Assembly: GCF_002892835.1 (NCBI RefSeq)
Contig: NZ_PJMB01000006.1
Span: forward strand, 62,001-126,000
DNA: 64,000 nt
Origin: Arthrobacter sp. AFG7.2
GTDB lineage: Bacteria > Actinomycetota > Actinomycetes > Actinomycetales > Micrococcaceae
Direction of reading: 5' to 3'
Position numbers and translations under genes: made by a program. Shown here one piece after another: positions 38,030-49,386 of the stretch. Below the pieces are notes generated by a model that was given only the letters and a program-made list of their open reading frames with translations, made no database searches and was not told where the DNA came from. The stretch's first letter is position 1; each line of letters starts with the position of its first letter.

Positions 38030-39208
38030 TTGCCGCGCAGCCAGTCACCTGACGCAGCTGCGGCTGTTGAGGCTGCCGCTGCGGGCGGCGTGTCCAGCGG
38101 ACGACGACGGCCCGGACGGCTGGCGCCTGTCGTCGGCAAGGCGCGCAACGCCCTCGCGGACGCCTTGGCCCAGGCTGGTTATCCCGGTCACGTCCTGGTG
38201 GCGTGCAGCGGAGGCCCGGATTCCCTTGCGCTGGCAGTGGTTGCTGCCTACTTTGCCCGGCGCGGCCACGTGGACGGCCATCCTGTGACGGTGGGCGCCG
38301 TGGTGGTTGACCACCAGCTCCAGGAAGGGTCCGCCGATGTCGCGGCCTCCACGGCCGACACCCTGCGGGATCTCGGCCTGGCCCCCGTGGAGGTCCGTGC
38401 GGTCACGGTGGCAACGGCCGGGATGGGCCCGGAAGCCGCAGCACGGGAGGTGCGGCACGCGGCGCTCCAGGCAGCCGCGGAAAACCAGGGCGCTCAGGCC
38501 ATCCTGCTGGGGCACACCCTTGATGACCAGGCCGAGCAGGTACTCCTGGGGCTTGCGCGCGGCTCCGGGACGCGCTCCCTGGCAGGCATGCGGCCGGCAA
38601 GGGGCCTCCTGCTGCGGCCGTTCCTGGGACTCCGCCGGGCTGACACGGAAGAGATCTGCGAGGTGGAGGAGCTGCAGCCCTGGCACGACCCCACCAACGC
38701 CGACCCCGCCTTCGCCCGGTCGCGCACCCGCGTTGAAGTGCTCCCGCACCTGGAAGAGAAGCTGGGCCCCGGCGTCGCGGAATCCCTTGCCCGGACAGCA
38801 TCCATCCTGCAGTTGGACGCCGACTACCTTGAGGACGTGGCGGAAAGCACGTTCGGTGCCCTGGTGGAACGGAACGGTCCGGAACTGAGTCTTCCGGAGG
38901 AGGCGTTGCGGGCCCTGGCCCCTGCCATCCGGTACCGCGTGATCGCCAAGGCAGCGGCCGACGTCGGCGGGCAGCAACCCGGCTACCGGCGCCTTCTGGC
39001 GGCGGAGGCACTGCTGCGGCGGCAGGGCTCGGCGGGGCCGGTTGAGCTCCCCGGCGGAGTGGGCGTTTACCGGCTGTCGCTTGCCCAGATAGACGCGGCG
39101 GAAGCTGAAGGCGGCCAGGCCCGGGCTGATAAAGCAAACCCCGTTCCCCGTGGAGGGCCGCGCTGTGGGAAGCTAGTGTTCCGGCCTCAAAAGCCGCCCG
39201 CAAAATAG
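38030..39208 (+). CDS. tilS: tRNA(Ile)-lysidine synthase
   Basis: 392 residues from TTG 38030, directly abutting the upstream stop. The PP-loop ATP motif VACSGGPDSLALAV (SGGxDS at 60-65) is clear, followed by VVVDHQLQ and LLGHTLDDQAEQVLLGLARG. TilS puts lysidine on C34 of the minor tRNA-Ile, changing both amino-acid and codon specificity. The N-terminus has a roughly 30-residue Ala/Arg-rich extension. It is the usual neighbour of hpt and ftsH. Confidence 0.95.
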   Translation: MPRSQSPDAAAAVEAAAAGGVSSGRRRPGRLAPVVGKARNALADALAQAGYPGHVLVACSGGPDSLALAVVAAYFARRGHVDGHPVTVGAVVVDHQLQEGSADVAASTADTLRDLGLAPVEVRAVTVATAGMGPEAAAREVRHAALQAAAENQGAQAILLGHTLDDQAEQVLLGLARGSGTRSLAGMRPARGLLLRPFLGLRRADTEEICEVEELQPWHDPTNADPAFARSRTRVEVLPHLEEKLGPGVAESLARTASILQLDADYLEDVAESTFGALVERNGPELSLPEEALRALAPAIRYRVIAKAAADVGGQQPGYRRLLAAEALLRRQGSAGPVELPGGVGVYRLSLAQIDAAEAEGGQARADKANPVPRGGPRCGKLVFRPQKPPAK

Positions 39209-39238
39209 TCGCACCCCGCATCTACACAGGAGCCATTG

Positions 39239-39790
39239 GTGGATTCAAACGACGTCCAGGCAGACCTCAAGCACGTTCTCTACACCAGGGAGCAGATCCA
39301 GCAACGGATCACGGAGCTCGCTGCACAGATCGACAAGGACTACGAGGGGCGCGAGATCCTCATTGTGGGCGTCCTCAAGGGCGCCGTCATGGTCATGGCT
39401 GATCTTGCCCGCGCACTCCACAGCCACATCTCCATGGACTGGATGGCGGTGTCCTCCTACGGGTCCGGCACCCAGTCGTCCGGCGTGGTCCGCATCCTGA
39501 AGGACCTCGACACGGATCTGATGGGCAAGGACGTGCTCATCGTCGAGGACATCATCGATTCCGGCCTTACCCTGTCCTGGCTCAAGACCAACCTGGAATC
39601 GCGCGGCACGGCATCCGTGGAAATCTGCACCGCCTTCCGCAAGCCCACCGCCGCCAAGGTGGAAATCGACGTTAAGTACGTGGGCTACGACATCCCCAAC
39701 GAGTTCGTGGTGGGCTATGGCCTGGACTACGCCGAGAAATACCGGAACCTGGACTTTGTGGGCACCCTGGCGCCGCACGTCTACGAGTAG
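39239..39790 (+). CDS. hpt: Hypoxanthine phosphoribosyltransferase
   Basis: 183 residues from GTG 39239; a TTG immediately before is only three bases from AGGAG, whereas the GTG has a six-base spacer. The PRPP motif is LIVEDIIDSGLTLSWL and the flexible-loop region is DWMAVSSYGSGT. It salvages hypoxanthine and guanine to IMP and GMP. The conserved tilS-hpt-ftsH order supports it. Confidence 0.96.
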   Translation: MDSNDVQADLKHVLYTREQIQQRITELAAQIDKDYEGREILIVGVLKGAVMVMADLARALHSHISMDWMAVSSYGSGTQSSGVVRILKDLDTDLMGKDVLIVEDIIDSGLTLSWLKTNLESRGTASVEICTAFRKPTAAKVEIDVKYVGYDIPNEFVVGYGLDYAEKYRNLDFVGTLAPHVYE

Positions 39791-40001
39791 GCCTCTCGGC
39801 ACGCACCGCATCTGCAAACCCTGGCGCTGAACCCCGTCTTCCGGCGTCCTGGCACCGCTACGCCCACAGGGAACTTTTGCCCTCCATCATGCGTGATCTA
39901 CTCCGGACGGTGTATAGCTAGAAGCTGACGCAGCACCATCACGCGCGCAGATCAGTCGCCGTGCAGCACTACCAGAAGGGACGGGGCCGGCCCCCGATCA
40001 G

Positions 40002-42065
<2,064 letters not shown>

Positions 42066-42075
42066 GCTTTTAGAC

Positions 42076-42720
42076 GTGACCCACTTCGACGACGACGACG
42101 TTCCCGCCTCCGCCGGCTACCCGGCGGAGGACGGCGCCCACCACTCCAAGCACCCGAAGGTGGACCGGCCCCGGATCGAGGCGGCCGTCCGTGAGATTCT
42201 CCTGGCCATCGGAGAAGACCCGGACCGCGGCGGCCTTATCGATACCCCAAAGCGGGTGGCCAAAGCCTACGCGGAGGTGTTTGCGGGGCTGCACCACGAC
42301 CCCGCGGATGTCCTGTCCACCACCTTCGACCTTGACCATGAGGAGCTTGTCCTGGTCAAGGACATCCCCTTCTACTCCACCTGCGAGCACCATCTGGTGC
42401 CTTTCCATGGCGTGGCCCACGTGGGGTACATCCCCTCGCATGAGGGCAAGGTAACGGGCCTGAGCAAACTTGCCCGGCTTGTGGATATCTACGCCCGCCG
42501 CCCGCAGGTACAGGAACGGCTCACTACTGAGATTGTCGAAGCGATGGTCCGCCACCTCAAACCCCGTGGCGCAATCGTCGTTGTTGAATGCGAACACATG
42601 TGCATGTCAATGCGCGGTATCCGCAAGCCCGGAGCGAAGACCGTCACCAGTGCGGTCCGCGGGCAGCTTCATGACCCGGCCACCCGTGCCGAAGCCATGA
42701 GCCTCATCCTCGGAAGGTAA
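42076..42720 (+). CDS. folE: GTP cyclohydrolase I
   Basis: 214 residues from GTG 42076, ten bases after ftsH; a longer frame overlapping ftsH is rejected. It converts GTP to dihydroneopterin triphosphate, the first step of folate synthesis. Zinc ligands are visible in [13 protein letters not shown] (Cys103, His106) and [10 protein letters not shown] (Cys176). The tunnel-fold signature and [20 protein letters not shown] are intact. Confidence 0.97.
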   Translation: MTHFDDDDVPASAGYPAEDGAHHSKHPKVDRPRIEAAVREILLAIGEDPDRGGLIDTPKRVAKAYAEVFAGLHHDPADVLSTTFDLDHEELVLVKDIPFYSTCEHHLVPFHGVAHVGYIPSHEGKVTGLSKLARLVDIYARRPQVQERLTTEIVEAMVRHLKPRGAIVVVECEHMCMSMRGIRKPGAKTVTSAVRGQLHDPATRAEAMSLILGR

Positions 42721-42729
42721 CCATCAACC

Positions 42730-43650
42730 ATGGACTCACTAGCTGCTGCGCCGGGAACCGGCCCCGCAACATCTCCGCTGCCCATCCTGCGTAAACCGCG
42801 CCCGGCGGCACGATTCGAAGACCTGCCTGCGGACCGAACCCTCGTCATGGGCATCCTGAACGTCACCCCGGACTCCTTCAGTGACGGTGGCAAGCACGCG
42901 ACGGCGGACACCGCCATCGCGGCAGGGCTCCGGATGTTCTACGCCGGCGCAGACATCATCGACGTCGGCGGCGAATCCACGAGGCCCGGTGCGGAGGACG
43001 TCAGCCCGGACGAAGAACAGCAGCGGGTTGTGCCTGTCATCCAGGCCCTGGTGAAAGCCGGAGCACTGGTGAGCATCGACACCACCCACGCCTCCACTGC
43101 CGCTGCCGCGGTGGAAGCCGGCGCCGCCATCATCAATGACATTTCCGGACTCAGCATCGAGCCTGAGATGGCCGAGTTCGTGGCCGCCGCCAAGGTTCCC
43201 TACATCCTTACCCACCGCCGCGGGGACGCGCGGACCATGAATTCGCTGGCCGAATACAAGGACGTTGCGGCTGAAGTAGCAGCGGAGCTCGCAGGGGTGC
43301 GGGACAAGCTCTATGCCGCGGGCGTCAGCCAGGACCAGATCATCGTCGACCCCGGCCTGGGATTCGCCAAGAACGACGCCCAGAACTGGGAGCTCCTGCA
43401 GAACCTGGACCAGCTGGATGGCCTGGGCCACCGCGTCCTGGTGGGCGCCTCACGCAAGCGGTTCCTCGGCACCCTGCTGACAGTGGCCGGCAAGTCCGCC
43501 GCTCCTGAGGAACGCGACGGGGCGACCGCCGCGATCACGGCCATCAGCGCCTACCGCGGCGCATGGGCTGTCCGCGTGCACAACGTCGGCCCCAGCCTTG
43601 ACGCCGTCAAAGTTGCCGCGCGCATGGCCGCACCCCGTACTGAGCGCTAA
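42730..43650 (+). CDS. folP: Dihydropteroate synthase
   Basis: 306 residues. It joins 6-hydroxymethyl-dihydropterin pyrophosphate with p-aminobenzoate; target of sulfonamides. Landmarks: MGILNVTPDSFSDGG, DVGGESTRPGAE, SIDTTHAS, INDISG, IIVDPGLGFAKN and the C-terminal VRVHNVG. A roughly 35-residue N-terminal extension precedes the barrel. The ribosome site GGAAGG lies inside the end of folE. Confidence 0.97.
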   Translation: MDSLAAAPGTGPATSPLPILRKPRPAARFEDLPADRTLVMGILNVTPDSFSDGGKHATADTAIAAGLRMFYAGADIIDVGGESTRPGAEDVSPDEEQQRVVPVIQALVKAGALVSIDTTHASTAAAAVEAGAAIINDISGLSIEPEMAEFVAAAKVPYILTHRRGDARTMNSLAEYKDVAAEVAAELAGVRDKLYAAGVSQDQIIVDPGLGFAKNDAQNWELLQNLDQLDGLGHRVLVGASRKRFLGTLLTVAGKSAAPEERDGATAAITAISAYRGAWAVRVHNVGPSLDAVKVAARMAAPRTER

Positions 43651-43658
43651 GCGCGCCC

Positions 43659-44051
43659 ATGGACAGGATTACGCTGAGCGGTGTGACCGCCGTCGGCCAT
43701 CACGGCGTTTTTGATTTTGAGCGCCGCGAGGGCCAACCTTTTGTTGTGGACGCAGTGTTGTACCTCGATTTCGCCAAGGCAGCGGAGTCCGACGACGTCC
43801 GGGACACCGCGCACTATGGCGAGGTGGCGCAGCGTATTACTGAGTGGATTTCCGGCGAGCCGCTGAACCTGATCGAGGCGCTGGCGGTGCGGATCGCCGA
43901 CGGCCTGCTGGACGAGTTCAGGCTGCAGGCCGTGGAGATCACCGTGCACAAGCCCCAGGCGCCGATTGAGGTGCCTTTCGGTGACGTGGCGGTCAGCGTC
44001 CACCGTGGCCGGAACAACGGTGAAAGACAAGCCCAGGGGGAGGGCCCATGA
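43659..44051 (+). CDS. folB: Dihydroneopterin aldolase
   Basis: 130 residues. It cleaves dihydroneopterin to 6-hydroxymethyl-dihydropterin and glycolaldehyde. Family landmarks: GVTAVGHHGVFDFERREGQPFVVD, LIEALAVRIADGLL and VHKPQAPIEVPFGDVAVSV. It overlaps folK by ATGA. Confidence 0.95.
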   Translation: MDRITLSGVTAVGHHGVFDFERREGQPFVVDAVLYLDFAKAAESDDVRDTAHYGEVAQRITEWISGEPLNLIEALAVRIADGLLDEFRLQAVEITVHKPQAPIEVPFGDVAVSVHRGRNNGERQAQGEGP

Positions 44052-44593
44052 ACAGCGGTTACACGAAAGCGGTCCTTGCGCTCGGCAGCAACCTGGGCGA
44101 GCGCAATGACACCTTGTCCGGGGCCGTTGCCGACCTCGTTGACCCGCCGGAGGTGCGACTGCTTGCCGTCTCGCCTGTCGTGCAGACCAAGGCGGTGGGC
44201 GGGCCGCCCAACCAGCCGGATTTCCTGAACATGGTCCTCACGGTTGAAACGAGCCTCACCCCGCGTGAACTGTTGGCGCACTGCCAGGCGGTGGAAAACA
44301 AGCACCACCGCGTGCGCGAGGTGCGGTGGGGGCCGCGGACACTCGACGTCGACATCATCACGTACGGCGACCTCCGCAGCGACGACCCCGTGCTGACCCT
44401 GCCCCACCCCCGCGCCGCGAGCCGCGCCTTCGTCCTCTACCCCTGGTCGCTCATCGAGCCGGCCGCCACCCTCGGGGGTGAGCGGATCAGCAGCCTGGCC
44501 GCGAGTGCTGCGGACTTTGACGACCTTGCCCTGTTCGACGGCTTCGGCGACTTCGACGGCGTGTCCACGGCAGGGGCGGTGGACGAACGATGA
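44048..44593 (+). CDS. folK: 6-hydroxymethyl-dihydropterin pyrophosphokinase
   Basis: 181 residues. It transfers pyrophosphate from ATP to hydroxymethyl-dihydropterin. Landmarks: AVLALGSNLGERNDTL, PDFLNMV, VRWGPRTLDVDIITYG and LPHPRAASRAFVLYPW. Its start and stop overlap folB and the DUF3180 gene (ATGA both times), indicating one translationally coupled operon. Confidence 0.96.
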   Translation: MNSGYTKAVLALGSNLGERNDTLSGAVADLVDPPEVRLLAVSPVVQTKAVGGPPNQPDFLNMVLTVETSLTPRELLAHCQAVENKHHRVREVRWGPRTLDVDIITYGDLRSDDPVLTLPHPRAASRAFVLYPWSLIEPAATLGGERISSLAASAADFDDLALFDGFGDFDGVSTAGAVDER

Positions 44594-45150
44594 AACCCAT
44601 CAACCCGCTGCGCCTCCTGCTGATCGGCTTCATCCTGGCCGTGGCCGGCTGGTCCGCCACAGTGATAACCAGCCGGTACAGCATGGCCACTCCCGTCCTT
44701 CCGGCCACAGCCCTTGCCACCATGGGCGTCATTGTTGCCATCACGCTGATCCTGGGCATCAGGGTCCTGAAGTGGCGCAACAGCCTCAACACCAACGGCC
44801 CCGGGACGTCCGCCAGGAAGCGGCCGGTGCTTGATCCGCTTCTCGCCGCGCGGACCCTCGTGCTGGCCCAGGCCTGCGCCTATGCCGGTACCGTCCTGCT
44901 CGGCTGGCACGTGGGCATCTTCCTGGACCAGCTGAGGATCTGGAGCCTGCGCAGCGACCAGGGCATCACGTGGCTCGCACTCGCCATGGCCGGCGGGGGA
45001 CTGGTGATGATTGTCGTGGGCCTGCTGGTGGAGCGGTTCTGCAAGATTCCACCGGAGGACGGCGATACGAAGGGCGTCGACGGGAAACCTGGCCGCGCCG
45101 TGCACGGTGAAGCCGCGGGGGAAGGCGAATATGCATACCGAGGCGATTGA
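44590..45150 (+). CDS. DUF3180 membrane protein
   Basis: 186 residues with four hydrophobic helices (LLLIGFILAVAGWSATVI; LATMGVIVAITLILGI; TLVLAQACAYAGTVLLGWHVG; WLALAMAGGGLVMIVVGLLV). DUF3180 genes follow folK throughout Actinobacteria; function unknown. The C-terminal 30 residues are hydrophilic and overlap the start of the next gene by 20 bases. Confidence 0.88.
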   Translation: MKPINPLRLLLIGFILAVAGWSATVITSRYSMATPVLPATALATMGVIVAITLILGIRVLKWRNSLNTNGPGTSARKRPVLDPLLAARTLVLAQACAYAGTVLLGWHVGIFLDQLRIWSLRSDQGITWLALAMAGGGLVMIVVGLLVERFCKIPPEDGDTKGVDGKPGRAVHGEAAGEGEYAYRGD

Positions 45151-45643
45151 TCCGCCGGGCATTATCTGGCAGCGCGTTTCTCCCAAGTACGTCACAGTCA
45201 GGGTGGTCCAGTGGGCGGTGGGGAACCTGCTCACTGTGCTGGTCCTCGCCCTGCCCCTGTTTCTGGTCCTCATGGACGTTTGGGCCTGGCCGCCGTTGTG
45301 GCTGGCCGTCACCGTCCCGTCCGTTGCACTGGTCCTCGCGATCTGGCGGCTGGTGCTGATCCCGCGCCAGGTGCGTGCCATCGGATACGCCGAACGGGAC
45401 GATGACCTGCTGATCAGGACCGGCATCTTTTTTCAACGCACCATGGCCGTCCCCTACGGACGCATGCAGTACGTGGACATCGGCGTCGGCCCGGTGGAAC
45501 GCGGGCTGGGCCTGTGCACCCTGAAACTCCATACCGCATCGCCCGGCACCAACGCACACATTCCCGGACTGCCTGCCGCGGAAGGCGCCAGGCTCCGGGA
45601 GCAGCTGGCGGCCCGGGGCGAAGCCAGGCTGGCAGGGCTGTGA
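45131..45643 (+). CDS. Bacterial PH-domain membrane protein (YdbS-like)
   Basis: 170 residues from ATG 45131. Two membrane helices (VVQWAVGNLLTVLVLALPLFLVL and LAVTVPSVALVLAIW) precede a bPH_2 domain (GYAERDDDLLIRTGIFFQRTMAVPYGRMQYVDI). It pairs with the next gene, as in the B. subtilis YdbS/YdbT pair, whose role is unclear. Overlaps both neighbours. Confidence 0.88.
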   Translation: MHTEAIDPPGIIWQRVSPKYVTVRVVQWAVGNLLTVLVLALPLFLVLMDVWAWPPLWLAVTVPSVALVLAIWRLVLIPRQVRAIGYAERDDDLLIRTGIFFQRTMAVPYGRMQYVDIGVGPVERGLGLCTLKLHTASPGTNAHIPGLPAAEGARLREQLAARGEARLAGL

Positions 45644-47187
45644 CTGCAGACGGGCCGCGTCCCGAGACCGGTGCCCCCATCCCTGGTACCGGGAACGCAG
45701 CACTGTACCCTCAACCAGGCAACGCGCCCGACGGCGAATGGCTGCGCGTGCACCCGGCGTCGCCTTTTGTCCGGGGCTGGGTTGCACTGGCTGCCATAGG
45801 CTTCTTCTTCGGCCGTGACGTTTTCGAACGGTCCCTGCAGGGCCGCCCGGTGTTCGACGACGAGCTTGCCGGGCGCGCGCCCTGGCTTCTGGTGGGCGGC
45901 GCAACGGTCCTGCTGGTCTCGGTGCTCGGCTTCATCCTTACCTGGTACTTCACCAAGTACCAGGTGAGCGGCGGCTACGTCCGCGTCAACAGCGGCTTCC
46001 TGTTCCGGCAGCAGCGCCAGGCCAGGCTGGACCGGGTCCAGGCCATCGACATCGTTCAGCCCCTGCTGGCCCGGATCTTCGGTCTCGCCGAACTCAGGTT
46101 TGAGGTGGCCGACGCCGGAGAGTCGGCGGTGCGGCTGGCATATTTGAAGATCGACGACGCCCGGCAGCTGCGTGCCACCATCCTGGCCCGGGCAGCCGGA
46201 GTCACCACCGGACCTGACCGGCCGGGCGAACCGGCACCGGAGGCGCCCGAATACCAGGTGCTGTCGGTCCCGCCGTCGCGCCTTGTCGGTTCCCTGCTGC
46301 TCAGCGAGCAGAGCTTGTTCGTGCTGGTGGGCGGCATCGCGTCCGTGGTGCTTTCTGCCGTCACTGACAACCAGGCGTTTTACTTCTACCTCATTCCAGC
46401 CGTCCTGGGCCTCGCGGCCAGCTACTGGGGGCTGTTCAACAAGGGCTACAACTTCACGGCCGCGATCTCCCCGGACGGCATCCGGCTGCGCTACGGCCTG
46501 CTGGACACCCAGGCGCAGACCCTGCCGCCCGGGCGCATCCAGGCAGTGAAGATCAGCCAGCCGCCGCTGTGGCGGCCCCTCGGCTGGTACCGGATTCAGG
46601 TTAACGTGGCCGGCTACGGCATTGTGGAAAACGCCGGTGAGGGTTCCGCCCGGACAACGCTGCTGCCCGTCGGCACACTGGGAGACGTGATGAGCATGCT
46701 GGCCCTGGTGCTGCCGGACCCCGGTACCCCGGAGCCCGCGGTCGTCTTCGCTGCCGGGCTGAACGGCCTGGACTCCGACGGCGGATTCATCACCACCCCG
46801 CCCCGCGCCCGCTGGCTTGCCCCCCTCGGCTGGCGCAGGAACGGCTTCACGGCCACGGACACCGCACTGCTGCTCCGCTCGGGGCGTTGGTGGCGGCAGC
46901 TCGTGGTGGTTCCGCACCAGCGCACCCAGTCCATGGCACTGCACCAGGGCCCGCTGGCCCGCCGGTTCCGCGTTGCGGACCTGGTGCTGCACACCACCGC
47001 CGGGCCTGTGGTGCCGCGGCTGACCCAGGCGGGGACCGGTGCAGCGCTGGCGCTGTTCGACGAGCAGTCGGCGCGCGCCCGCCTGGCCAGGAAGCGGCAG
47101 ACGACGGAACAGTGGCTCCGGCAGGTGGTTCCTGCCGGTTCTGAAATACCCCACGGATCACCTCAGGAAGGCGGGCAGCATGGCTAA
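45640..47187 (+). CDS. Bacterial PH-domain membrane protein (YdbT-like)
   Basis: 515 residues from GTG 45640, overlapping the previous stop by GTGA. It has several membrane helices (GWVALAAIGFFFGRDVF; LVGGATVLLVSVLGFILTWYF; two in the middle) and repeated bPH_2 modules: YVRVNSGFLFRQQRQARLDRVQAIDIVQP, then similar units near residues 300 and 430. This matches the large partner of the YdbS/YdbT pair. Function unknown. Confidence 0.87.
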   Translation: MTADGPRPETGAPIPGTGNAALYPQPGNAPDGEWLRVHPASPFVRGWVALAAIGFFFGRDVFERSLQGRPVFDDELAGRAPWLLVGGATVLLVSVLGFILTWYFTKYQVSGGYVRVNSGFLFRQQRQARLDRVQAIDIVQPLLARIFGLAELRFEVADAGESAVRLAYLKIDDARQLRATILARAAGVTTGPDRPGEPAPEAPEYQVLSVPPSRLVGSLLLSEQSLFVLVGGIASVVLSAVTDNQAFYFYLIPAVLGLAASYWGLFNKGYNFTAAISPDGIRLRYGLLDTQAQTLPPGRIQAVKISQPPLWRPLGWYRIQVNVAGYGIVENAGEGSARTTLLPVGTLGDVMSMLALVLPDPGTPEPAVVFAAGLNGLDSDGGFITTPPRARWLAPLGWRRNGFTATDTALLLRSGRWWRQLVVVPHQRTQSMALHQGPLARRFRVADLVLHTTAGPVVPRLTQAGTGAALALFDEQSARARLARKRQTTEQWLRQVVPAGSEIPHGSPQEGGQHG

Positions 47188-48073
47188 GCCGGGACGCCTC
47201 GGCGTCGGAATCGTCGGCGCCGGCAAAGTGGGTGCGGTCCTTGGCGCCGCACTGCGCGCCGCCGAACATGCCGTCGTCGGGGTATCAGCAGTTTCCGAGG
47301 CAAGCCGGGAGCGTGCGGAAACGTTGCTCCCCGGCGTTCCCGTCCTGGAAGTCCAGGACATCGTGGAGCGCGCCGAACTGGTCCTGCTCGCCGTTCCCGA
47401 CGACGCCCTGCCGGGCCTGGTGGACGGGTTGGCCAAGCTCGGGGCCTGGCAGCCGGGCCAGCTGGTTGCGCACACCTCGGGCCGCTTCGGGGTGGGGGTC
47501 CTGCACCCCGTGCGCGCCGCCGGTGCCGTCCCGCTCGCGCTGCATCCTGCCATGACGTTCACCGGGATGAGCCTGGACCTCACCAGGCTGCTGGACTGCA
47601 CCTTTGGGGTGACAGCCGATGCCGCCATGCTTCCCATTGCCCAGGCGCTGGTGGTGGAGATGGGCGCCGAACCGGTAGCCATCGCCGAAGCGGACCGGAC
47701 GCTGTACCACGCTGCACTGGCGCACGGTTCCAACCACATGGTGACCCTCGTTGCGCAGGCGTCCGAGCTGCTGCGCGAGGTGGGCGTGGAGCTGCCCGAA
47801 CGCATGCTGGGGCCGCTGCTGCGGGCAACCCTGGAAAACGCGCTGGCATCGGGGGAGTCTGCCCTGACCGGTCCGGTGGCGCGCGGTGACGTGGGAACCG
47901 TCGCGGCCCACGCGGAGGCGCTGCGGGAGTTCGACGGCGGCGGGCACGGCGATGTGCTGGCCGCGTACCTGGCGATGGCACGCGCCACGGCCCTGCGCGC
48001 CGAAGGGCGCGGGCTCCTGAAGGCTGACCAGCTGGAAGGGCTGCGCGAAGCCCTTGATCCCAAGGAGGACTGA
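47180..48073 (+). CDS. DUF2520/Rossmann-like oxidoreductase, candidate ketopantoate reductase
   Basis: 297 residues from ATG 47180, overlapping the preceding gene by eight bases. The N-terminal NAD(P) fold ([20 protein letters not shown]) and [11 protein letters not shown] are typical, followed by HPAMTFTG and a helical DUF2520 domain starting near [20 protein letters not shown]. The layout is that of 6-phosphogluconate/ketopantoate reductases. Coupling to panC three bases downstream suggests a pantothenate role, which is an inference. Confidence 0.85.
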   Translation: MAKPGRLGVGIVGAGKVGAVLGAALRAAEHAVVGVSAVSEASRERAETLLPGVPVLEVQDIVERAELVLLAVPDDALPGLVDGLAKLGAWQPGQLVAHTSGRFGVGVLHPVRAAGAVPLALHPAMTFTGMSLDLTRLLDCTFGVTADAAMLPIAQALVVEMGAEPVAIAEADRTLYHAALAHGSNHMVTLVAQASELLREVGVELPERMLGPLLRATLENALASGESALTGPVARGDVGTVAAHAEALREFDGGGHGDVLAAYLAMARATALRAEGRGLLKADQLEGLREALDPKED

Positions 48074-48075
48074 AG

Positions 48076-48984
48076 ATGGCCATCAAACTCGTCACCACCG
48101 TGGCTGAGCTGCGCGCCGAGGGTGCCCTGCTCCTGGGCTTAAAGCAGGGAACATCTCAGGGGCTCGTGCCCACGATGGGTGCGCTTCACGAGGGACATGC
48201 CGCCCTGGCGCGTGCCGCCGTCGAGCAGAACGATGTGGTGGTGGCCACTATTTTCGTGAACCCGCTGCAGTTCGGTGACGCCGTTGACCTGGACCGCTAC
48301 CCCCGAACCCTGGACGCAGACCTGGCGCTGCTGGAGGAACAGGGTGTCGACCTGGTTTTTGCGCCATCGGTGGAGGAGGTCTACCCCGGCGGCCAGCCGC
48401 TGGTGCGCGTCACGTCCGGGCAGCTCGGTGAAAAGTGGGAGGGCGCATCCCGGCCAGGGCACTTTGACGGTGCCCTTACGGTGGTGGCCAAGCTCCTGCA
48501 TTACGGCTTACCCGCCGCGGGGCTGCCTGCCGCCCCGGGCGGCCTGCCTGCCTACCGCGCGTACTTCGGCCAGAAGGACGCCCAGCAGCTGGCGCTGGTC
48601 CGGCGCATGGTCGCGGACCTGAACTTCCCGGTGGACATCGTGGGGGTTCCCACGGTGCGGGCAGCTGACGGCCTGGCCCTCTCCAGCCGCAACCGCTTTT
48701 TGTCGGACGATGAACGGGAGGCGGCGCTGGTGTTGTCCCGTGCCCTTCGCCTGCTGGAGCAGCGGGCCACCGCCCGCGAACCGCTGGACGTGGAGTCTGC
48801 CTCCGCACTGGTGGAATCGCAGCCGCTGGTGGCGCTGGACTACTTTGAGGTGGTGGACCCGGAAACCCTGGAGCCGCTGGCCGAGAATTGCCGGGAGACA
48901 CCGTTCCGCGGTGAAGCGCTGGCACTTATTGCTGCCAAAGTGGGACCGGTCCGGCTTATCGATAACGTGCCGCTGAGCTCCTGA
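48076..48984 (+). CDS. panC: Pantoate-beta-alanine ligase
   Basis: 302 residues. It makes pantothenate from pantoate, beta-alanine and ATP. Landmarks: [55 protein letters not shown] and [11 protein letters not shown] (KMSKS-like region). Between VVAKLLHYG and the conserved YFGQKD there is an unusual Leu-Pro-Ala-Gly-rich insertion of about a dozen residues where most family members have a short LFN(I/L)VxPxxA link. Downstream of and coupled to the DUF2520 gene. Confidence 0.96.
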   Translation: MAIKLVTTVAELRAEGALLLGLKQGTSQGLVPTMGALHEGHAALARAAVEQNDVVVATIFVNPLQFGDAVDLDRYPRTLDADLALLEEQGVDLVFAPSVEEVYPGGQPLVRVTSGQLGEKWEGASRPGHFDGALTVVAKLLHYGLPAAGLPAAPGGLPAYRAYFGQKDAQQLALVRRMVADLNFPVDIVGVPTVRAADGLALSSRNRFLSDDEREAALVLSRALRLLEQRATAREPLDVESASALVESQPLVALDYFEVVDPETLEPLAENCRETPFRGEALALIAAKVGPVRLIDNVPLSS

Positions 48985-48998
48985 CGGTCCGGCCGCCG

Positions 48999-49265
48999 CT
49001 AAATGCCCGGCACCTTCCGGTTGATCGTCAGCTGTTCGAGCAGTGCGCGTTCCGGCTTGCCCGGATGGTTGGCCACGCAGCGGCGGAGCCTTGCCCTCGC
49101 GAGCTCTTCGCCCGGTTCGCGGCCGGAGAGGACTTCATCAATGATTTCCTGCGCCTGCCAGCGGAGGGACTCAATGGCGAACTGCCGGATCTCGTCCGGA
49201 GTATCGCCTGCCATCCACGGGTCCGGGTCCGACGGTACGCTCTGAAACATCCGCCCTGCTGACAT
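48999..49265 (-). CDS. Hypothetical protein
   Basis: 88 residues from ATG 49265, with a strong AGGGAGG upstream; longer frames are not supported. It has a helical middle (EIRQFAIESLRWQAQEIIDEVL) and a basic C-terminal half with one Cys (LRRCVANHPGKPERALLEQL). I recognise no named family. It converges on panC and is divergent from the TetR gene. Confidence 0.6.
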   Translation of the reverse strand: MSAGRMFQSVPSDPDPWMAGDTPDEIRQFAIESLRWQAQEIIDEVLSGREPGEELARARLRRCVANHPGKPERALLEQLTINRKVPGI

Positions 49266-49348
49266 CGGGGCCTCCCTGCACCTTTCCGAAGCGGCCGGGG
49301 CCCCCGCGGCGTCTGAGCACTGCGCTACAAGAAATTTTACAGGGCGCA

Positions 49349-49377
49349 AGACCAGTCTGTCTGCCCCGGGGTAGACT
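49349..49377. promoter_or_regulatory. Possible TetR operator
   Basis: The palindrome AGACCAGTCT (49349-49358) and a wider inverted pair AGTCT (49354-49358) / AGACT (49373-49377) around CCCCGGGG lie within 40 bases of the TetR-family ATG. This position fits autoregulation. Confidence 0.35.
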
Positions 49378-49386
49378 AAAAATGCG

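Noticed and set aside
45454..47154. 566-codon frame opposite the PH-domain gene
   Set aside because: Antisense shadow; the plus-strand gene has membrane helices and PH modules and fits the coupled operon.
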